64,000 nt of DNA from Lachnospiraceae bacterium (lineage in GTDB: Bacteria; Bacillota; Clostridia; Lachnospirales; Lachnospiraceae). Made by a program: the position numbers and the translations under genes. The notes under the pieces are model-generated. The model was not told where the DNA came from, did no database searches, and worked only from the letters and a program-made list of their open reading frames with translations. The stretch covers positions 124,001 through 188,000 of the forward strand of contig CAJTBO010000004.1 of assembly GCA_910573755.1 (NCBI GenBank), written 5' to 3'. This document shows positions 59,639-64,000 of the stretch, one piece after another; position 1 is the first letter of the stretch; the number at the start of each line of letters is the position of its first letter.

Positions 59639-60202
59639 TTACTCTGTCAATTCCTTGATTTTAGCCTCTTTTTCTTCCTTTGTGATAAGGTTCATATCTG
59701 CCAGTTGCTGTACTTTGCGGATTTCCTCAAGATTATCATATTTCTTTTTCGCTATGGCAAGCTTCACCTCATATTCGGACTGTGACATAAGTTCCATTGC
59801 CAGTGCTTTATCCAGCTTTGCTTTTTCTGCAAGATATGTTTCCTCTGCCTGCTGTTTCTCCCTGAGAACAGATTTATTCTTTATCTCTTTTTCAAGTTCT
59901 ATGATCTGCTGCTCCAACTCTTTCTTTTTCGTCATCTTGGGATCCATCAGCTTTAACAGGTCGCTTGCATCTATACCGGGCATATCCCCAGTTTCAAGGA
60001 CATAATCAATGTATCTTCTCCCTATCTGAACATAAAATGCGTCCAGTTCCTGATTGATTACATTAACCTGTGATTTCAACTGCGCAAGTTCTGTCTGCTC
60101 CTGTGCCGCCACTGCTGCAGATGAACCTACTTTCGCCGCAGATGATGCAACATTTTTTCCTACGTTTGATGCTGTCTGTGTCAGTTTGTCAAAAAAAGCC
60201 AT
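59639..60202 (-). CDS. Coiled-coil protein with two SHOCT-like C-terminal motifs
   Basis: The ATG at 60202 (GGAGG upstream) starts MAFFDKLTQTASNVGKNVAS, an Ala/Ser-rich segment, followed by a coiled coil at about residues 35-130. Two short SHOCT-like motifs follow: LDKALAMELMSQSEYEVKLA and LADMNLITKEEKEAKIKELT. SHOCT motifs attach to many proteins and are thought to mediate oligomerisation. It is next to a zinc-ribbon protein gene on the same strand, a pair seen in phage-shock-like or stress loci. Confidence 0.7.
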   Translation of the reverse strand: MAFFDKLTQTASNVGKNVASSAAKVGSSAAVAAQEQTELAQLKSQVNVINQELDAFYVQIGRRYIDYVLETGDMPGIDASDLLKLMDPKMTKKKELEQQIIELEKEIKNKSVLREKQQAEETYLAEKAKLDKALAMELMSQSEYEVKLAIAKKKYDNLEEIRKVQQLADMNLITKEEKEAKIKELTE

Positions 60203-60229
60203 TTTCTTTTCCTCCATATATTCTGTATT

Positions 60230-60667
60230 TTAAAATTTACATCCACACGCTTCACATTTCCATGTTTTACCCAGATCACCCGCTCCTAAAATGCCGAACA
60301 CCCCAACCTTCACAACTTTGCCTACATTGGATATTTTAGAGATAGATGAAGAATGGCATACCGGACATTCTTTATGCGGTTTTGAAGCCTGATACTCCTG
60401 TACTCTCTCTTCTACTTCCTTTTTGTGTATTTCGTCTTTCTGCGCGATAATGCTGTCCCTCTGTCTCCCTGTAATTTCATCATATTCAGCGGACTCTCTG
60501 ATTTTATTTTCAAATTCCGTTCTGGCAGACTGAGATAAAAACATCAGCCCTGATTTTGTCAAAAACTCGCCTGGAACAGGTTTTAAAGAAATATCACACA
60601 CCGGACATACAGCAGATTCCGCTTTTTCATTTCTGATCAGTCCACACCTTGCACAATATCTAAACAT
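60230..60667 (-). CDS. Zinc-ribbon protein
   Basis: Two paired-Cys motifs at the N-terminus (YCARCG, VCPVC) and two at the C-terminus (ECPVCHSSSISKIS, WKCEACGCKF) flank a charged helical middle. Such proteins bind zinc and often act as adaptors. It is 145 aa and starts 27 bp upstream of the SHOCT gene on the same strand, so both are likely co-expressed. No enzymatic motif is visible. Confidence 0.72.
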   Translation of the reverse strand: MFRYCARCGLIRNEKAESAVCPVCDISLKPVPGEFLTKSGLMFLSQSARTEFENKIRESAEYDEITGRQRDSIIAQKDEIHKKEVEERVQEYQASKPHKECPVCHSSSISKISNVGKVVKVGVFGILGAGDLGKTWKCEACGCKF

Positions 60668-60880
60668 TAGACTATTCCTTTCTCTTCACCGTCTAAAATT
60701 ATTGAATGGTCTTTCATTTGTTTTCTTTATACGAACTTTCTATACATTTTTTCTCCGATTTTCTATTGAGTATAACATACTTCTTTCCGTTTTGCAATAT
60801 TATACTTTGCATTTGCAAATAAATCCATTGTTTATGCACACAATAATCTACAATATACTTTTATTTAGAAAGGAAATCAT

Positions 60881-61120
60881 ATGGATAAAAAGGTAAAGTA
60901 TTCAGATAAATATATACGCATTGGACTTAACATTGCCTATTATAGAAAACTGCGCGGTATGACTCAGCTACAATTAGCAGAAGCCGTCAACATCAGCAGA
61001 ACACACATGAGTAACATTGAGGCTCCCAATATCCCAACTTCGGTATCTCTGGATACACTCTTTGAAATAGCCGAGGTTTTGGATGTTGATATTACCTCTT
61101 TATTTGACATAAAAAAATAA
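60881..61120 (+). CDS. XRE-family helix-turn-helix regulator
   Basis: This 79-aa protein is a Cro/C1-type helix-turn-helix: LNIAYYRKLRGMTQLQLAEA and VNISRTHMSNIEAPNIPTSV. It has a good AAGGAAAT site and is followed by a terminator, so it is transcribed alone. It probably controls nearby genes such as the SHOCT/zinc-ribbon pair or SymE-tailed gene; this is inferred from position. Confidence 0.88.
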   Translation: MDKKVKYSDKYIRIGLNIAYYRKLRGMTQLQLAEAVNISRTHMSNIEAPNIPTSVSLDTLFEIAEVLDVDITSLFDIKK

Positions 61121-61139
61121 GTACTTATCTTCAAAACAA

Positions 61140-61186
61140 CAGATACCACGAAAAAAACTCCCACATGGTATCTGCCTTTTTTTTTA
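61140..61186 (+). terminator. Terminator after the XRE gene
   Basis: CAGATACCA and TGGTATCTG form a 9-bp stem with a 17-nt loop, followed by a long T-run at 61177-61186. It also lies near the end of the convergent SymE-tailed gene. Confidence 0.85.
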
Positions 61187-61208
61187 ATAGAATCTCCTGT
61201 CTGTTCCC

Positions 61209-61772
61209 TCACTCTTTCAGTACCACCAGCTTATTCGGATAACATTCTACGCGAACGCTGCAGCCAATCTCAAAGCCGCACTGCTCCACCCAGTTCCCCT
61301 GTATGATGAACTGCGGCACATTTTTCCCGCTGTTAATTGTAGTGGAATAAGCTTTTATCCTGTGAATGCTTCTCCTACCGTCTGCCGCTTCATTGACTAC
61401 GGTTCCGTCAGTCCGAAAATTCTCCATGACCTGAAACATTCTGGAAAGTATGATGTCCTTTCCATAATTACAGGGTTCCATAAAATCATAGTCCTGTTTT
61501 ATCCCCTCCCGCTCCCGAATCTCTTCAAACAGGATATGCCTGTTCTTATGCAAAAAGCCTGACAGCATCCAGAGATTGTTGAGGCTGTAGAGCGTATCCG
61601 CCACAGAGTAAAATTCTCTGACCGGCAGGCTGGTATCTGAATAATAGCCGGAAAACTCTTTTTCTCCCGCCATCATCAGAAAACGCACTTTCTCCATAAA
61701 TTCCCTCTGCTCCATCACAGAGTGAAGCCTTGTGTATTCCTTCAAAATATACTGGTTCAGTTCACGGCTCAT
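61209..61772 (-). CDS. Protein with C-terminal SymE-like toxin fold
   Basis: The last 45 residues (NVPQFIIQGNWVEQCGFEIG, then RVECYPNKLVVLKE) match SymE-type toxin domains, which have an AbrB-like swapped-hairpin fold. The N-terminal 130 residues are helical (LNQYILKEYTRLHSVMEQRE) and do not match a family known to me. SymE of E. coli is a small SOS-induced toxin controlled by an antisense RNA. Here the domain is a tail on a 187-aa protein, as often seen in Clostridia. An antisense RNA was not found. Confidence 0.65.
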   Translation of the reverse strand: MSRELNQYILKEYTRLHSVMEQREFMEKVRFLMMAGEKEFSGYYSDTSLPVREFYSVADTLYSLNNLWMLSGFLHKNRHILFEEIREREGIKQDYDFMEPCNYGKDIILSRMFQVMENFRTDGTVVNEAADGRRSIHRIKAYSTTINSGKNVPQFIIQGNWVEQCGFEIGCSVRVECYPNKLVVLKE

Positions 61773-61834
61773 GCTCCGTTCCCTCCTGTTCCTTTTTCTA
61801 TGCTCCCTGATATATCATCTCAAAGGGCAGGTAA

Positions 61835-61969
61835 TTACTTTTTCTTTTTCCACGGCTCCGCTGCACGGTTGATCTTATCTGATTTCGTATGTTTCCCGGT
61901 TTTTGCGATTTCGTACACCGTTGTCATACTGGTAAATCCCAGTATAAATAATAAGATATTTGCTGCCAT
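61835..61969 (-). CDS. 44-aa membrane peptide
   Basis: The frame reads MAANILLFILGFTSMTTVYE, one transmembrane segment, then a basic tail ending EPWKKKK. TAGGAGGTGAG lies just before the ATG and overlaps the stop of the 26-aa peptide upstream. The strong ribosome site and polar basic tail suggest a real small membrane protein. Such peptides may be toxin-like or regulate a partner. Confidence 0.62.
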   Translation of the reverse strand: MAANILLFILGFTSMTTVYEIAKTGKHTKSDKINRAAEPWKKKK

Positions 61970-61980
61970 AGTCTCACCTC

Positions 61981-62061
61981 CTAAAACCCATACTCCAAAA
62001 ACAACTCTGTCGCCACAATCACTGCCCCTGCGGTCAGCATACCAAAAATGAAATACTGCAT
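61981..62061 (-). CDS. 26-aa hydrophobic peptide
   Basis: The frame MQYFIFGMLTAGAVIVATEL and six further residues forms one membrane segment. GGAGG lies 8 nt upstream and the stop sits at the ribosome site of the next peptide. It is below usual gene-finder limits. It could be real, or a leader peptide for the downstream gene. Confidence 0.5.
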   Translation of the reverse strand: MQYFIFGMLTAGAVIVATELFLEYGF

Positions 62062-62165
62062 TTCTTCTTCCTCCTGTCTTTCTCTCTGTCAGACGGCAGA
62101 ATACCGCCTGTATAAACTTTCTTCGTTACCTGCAGACGGCAATACCGCCACCTGTGAAAGCCCTC

Positions 62166-62534
62166 TTACACCGCCTCTGCAGTTTCCGGATAAATCAGCA
62201 CAAGCGAATCATCTGATGATAACAGGTATAATTCTTCCCGCCATTGTATCGTGCTGCCAGCCGTACCTTCTATTGTGTTGGAATATTCAGCTAAGTCCTT
62301 ATCAAGACGGTAGAACTCCATAATCTTTGAGATATGATTTTCATAAGTTTGTATATCTCCAAAGAACAGGATATAGCCGCCCATATCAAACGCACCGCGA
62401 CTGCCGTCATATGCTCCGTCAAGTATGTCTGTCAGTTCTTCCATACGGCGCACCACGTTCTGGTTGGTCTGTTCCGATTCCAGAAAATCTTTGATGATCT
62501 CCATATCCAGTTTATTTTTTATCCGCTGATACAT
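62166..62534 (-). CDS. 122-aa protein of unknown function
   Basis: The protein starts MYQRIKNKLDMEIIKDFLES and includes DMGGYILFFGDIQTYENHIS and a hydrophobic end (EELYLLSSDDSLVLIYPE). It has mixed helix and strand and no known motif. It overlaps the DUF1643 gene end by 23 nt, so it is translated with it. No clear role can be given. Confidence 0.6.
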   Translation of the reverse strand: MYQRIKNKLDMEIIKDFLESEQTNQNVVRRMEELTDILDGAYDGSRGAFDMGGYILFFGDIQTYENHISKIMEFYRLDKDLAEYSNTIEGTAGSTIQWREELYLLSSDDSLVLIYPETAEAV

Positions 62535-63234
62535 CCCGCTTCACCCCCTTTCTCTTTTTGCCGATTTCTGTAGAAGCTTTTTCATCATTCTCACCAAAAA
62601 CAGCCACTTTTCTTTCGCTCAAAGCTTTCTCACCATTCGCCGCAGGAACAGTTACTTTACTGTCACCAGAAACTGCTTCATCATTCTCAGCAGAAGCCGT
62701 CTCTTTCCTTACAACAGAGATTTCTTCACTGTTCTCCATAGAAACCGCTTCTTTCTCTTCTTCTGAAGCTTTTTTACTGCTTCTGGCAGAAGCCTTTTTC
62801 TCTGTGCTTTCCAGTTCATTCAGTACCTTCTCCAGAGGAAACGGCTGCAAACTCCATACATCTTTAGAATATCTGAGTCCTAAATATAAAGGATGCACGC
62901 CGTTGGCTTTCAAATTATTTGTCACAATGCACTTTACCTGTTTCGCTAGCCCTTTTTCCTTTATCATGGTGAGAAGGTCTGTTTTTGCCTGTATGGTCTG
63001 CCTGTGGCTGATGAGCGTATTCCCCCATGCAATCACAATGTCATAGCCTCCGATATCCTGTTCTTCCAAAATCTCTTCAATATAAGACAAATTGTTGTCG
63101 TCCTCCGATAACTGGCTCACTGTCGGCTTCTCTGAAAATACTTTGGAATAAAGGTTCACGATTCGAACCTCGCCCCAGCCTAACTCCTGCACATGGTTCA
63201 TCAGGTGCATGTTGTTATTCGTAACTTTACCCAC
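62512..63234 (-). CDS. DUF1643 protein, N-terminally truncated, with repetitive acidic tail
   Basis: The N-terminal 130 residues fit the second half of DUF1643 (WGEVRIVNLYSKVFSEKP, DIVIAWGNTLI, GVHPLYLGLRYSKDV). The usual start with an LNPS-like motif is missing, apparently lost where the DUF6431-bearing element begins at about 63240. Residues from about 145 on are low-complexity Glu/Lys/Ser/Ala with loose repeats (KKASEEEKEAVSMENSEE, later KVAVFGENDEKASTE). Initiation would be at a GTG (63234). It is likely damaged. Confidence 0.55.
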   Translation of the reverse strand: MGKVTNNNMHLMNHVQELGWGEVRIVNLYSKVFSEKPTVSQLSEDDNNLSYIEEILEEQDIGGYDIVIAWGNTLISHRQTIQAKTDLLTMIKEKGLAKQVKCIVTNNLKANGVHPLYLGLRYSKDVWSLQPFPLEKVLNELESTEKKASARSSKKASEEEKEAVSMENSEEISVVRKETASAENDEAVSGDSKVTVPAANGEKALSERKVAVFGENDEKASTEIGKKRKGVKRDVSADKK

Positions 63235-63265
63235 TCCTAATTACCGGCAAATTCTTCAAATTAAA

Positions 63266-63328
63266 AGAAGGTACAGCATAATTCATTCTGATGAATATTA
63301 CGTCAGATTGTTTTATCCTGTACCTTCT
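63266..63328. repeat. Inverted repeat at the edge of the DUF6431 gene region
   Basis: AGAAGGTACAG at 63266-63276 and CTGTACCTTCT at 63318-63328 are perfect inverted copies, with a smaller ATTCAT/ATGAAT dyad inside. The hairpin lies between the truncated DUF1643 gene and the DUF6431 gene. It may mark the end of a mobile element or a strong regulator. Confidence 0.7.
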
Positions 63329-63437
63329 GTTATCATGTCAAAGCCACTATCAACAAAAGAAGCAGGAACCTCTCCGTCCAAAGTTTGGTTTCCTGCCTCA
63401 TTCACACACCATAGGTATGCCTATGGGTACAAGACTA

Positions 63438-63958
63438 TGATAACCATATTTGTAGGAGAAAACAATCCCTTAACGCCAAATTTTTATAATAATCTTATTG
63501 CACAACTGCAGTTCCACAGGCTTACCTGTACCTGCGGTCACTCTGGCTGTCTTTCCGTTCATGGCTACTATATCCGTTCCCTGAAAGTACCCGCTGGAAA
63601 GCTCTTTTTCCGGATCTGCCGGGTTATCTGTTCCTGCTGTCACCATACCCATGCGCTTCTTCCGTCTTTCATGGTTCCCTATTCACAGATTTCCATGAAT
63701 GAACAGGCTGAAGTCATTTCCGCTCACGAATCAAAAGGAGGGAGGGAAAGCCTCCTGAACAGGAATCCTTCCATCGATGAGAGTAACTGCCGCTATATCA
63801 TCCGCTGCTTCCTGCGCCACTGGAAACAGCGTCTCCTTTCCGAAAAGATAACCCTTTCCAATAAAGCTGAACTGTGTCGTGGTTGTTTTTCCGCTTTTGC
63901 CAGACAGTTTATGCAGATTCACTGCACCCCAAATATTCTTTTTTTGAATACCACATAA
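63438..63958 (+). CDS. DUF6431 zinc-finger protein
   Basis: The protein has a CTCGHSGCLSVHGYYIRSLK zinc-binding start and IRCFL and CRVICSCCHHTHALLPSFMV repeats, the pattern of DUF6431 proteins. These are common, multi-copy and thought to be element-borne. ATG 63438 is the likely start; a longer frame from 63336 is also open. The product ends FLNTT at 63958, near the window edge. The role in transposition is inferred. Confidence 0.65.
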
Positions 63959-64000
63959 CCTGACACGACTTCCTTTCCGTTTCTTCCTATACTTATAGAA

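Noticed and set aside
1-64000. tRNA and rRNA genes
   Set aside because: I saw no cloverleaf-like sequence with conserved T-loop (GGTTCRA) and acceptor pairing, and no rRNA segments, although a covariance search was not possible.

Overview
The window comes from a low-to-mid GC Gram-positive anaerobe, most likely a gut Lachnospiraceae/Clostridia species. This is inferred from the strong AGGAGG-type ribosome binding sites, the FMN riboswitch in front of ribU, BceAB- and lantibiotic-immunity-type ABC modules, a BlaI/BlaR1 pair, an Rpn-family nuclease and several protein types common in that group (DUF6718, DUF6431, SymE-like). No rRNA, tRNA or CRISPR array was seen.

Layout. 0-5 kb: a peptide-efflux ABC transporter (BceAB type) with a NarL-type two-component system. 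5-14.4 kb: chromosomal housekeeping and regulators (FMN riboswitch-ribU, IclR, a fructose-6-phosphate aldolase/transaldolase-like enzyme, HxlR, a divergent UppS-like enzyme, an EamA exporter, DUF2971, AraC-GNAT-DUF2000). 14.5-16.7 kb: a blaI-blaR1 pair with a two-site operator and no beta-lactamase. 16.7-22.4 kb: one long minus-strand redox cluster (LysR, two small proteins, secreted flavodoxin lipoprotein, 2-TM protein, MATE, flavodoxin, aldo/keto reductase, decayed carboxymuconolactone decarboxylase).

22.5-51.3 kb is an accessory region full of broken mobile DNA: inverted pieces of a serine recombinase, a response regulator fused to a recombinase tail, and pieces of a relaxase and of IS1182-, IS66- and IS4-like transposases. 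Between them lie three cell-envelope or antimicrobial-peptide modules. The first (31.0-23.5 kb, minus strand) has two lipoproteins, an ABC ATPase, two large permeases and a wall amidase. The second (33.7-39.2 kb, plus strand) has an OmpR/HisKA pair and a Bce-type ATPase and permease sharing an identical 26-nt promoter box. The third (45.6-40.6 kb, minus strand) has an HTH peptide, a response regulator, a kinase, an ATPase, two permeases and a lipoprotein, with a triple 11-bp direct repeat in the transporter promoter. An extra clpP coupled to an AraC regulator, and a clpX remnant, also lie here.

51.3-64 kb: an Rpn nuclease, an intact IS110 element with a candidate bridge-RNA leader, an orphan MazF-like toxin, an oxidoreductase, an esterase-like protein, and a dense block of small poorly known genes (RelA/SpoT-like synthetase with two small partners, SHOCT and zinc-ribbon proteins, XRE, SymE-tailed protein, two micro-membrane peptides, a truncated DUF1643 protein). 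It ends in a DUF6431 protein.

The most unusual items are the six-gene lipoprotein/ABC/amidase operon with a lipobox buried inside a permease and nested palindromes between genes; the response regulator-recombinase chimera with an in-frame stop; the shared promoter box; and the RelA/SpoT-like three-gene cluster. All functions are inferred from motifs read by eye; no database search was run.
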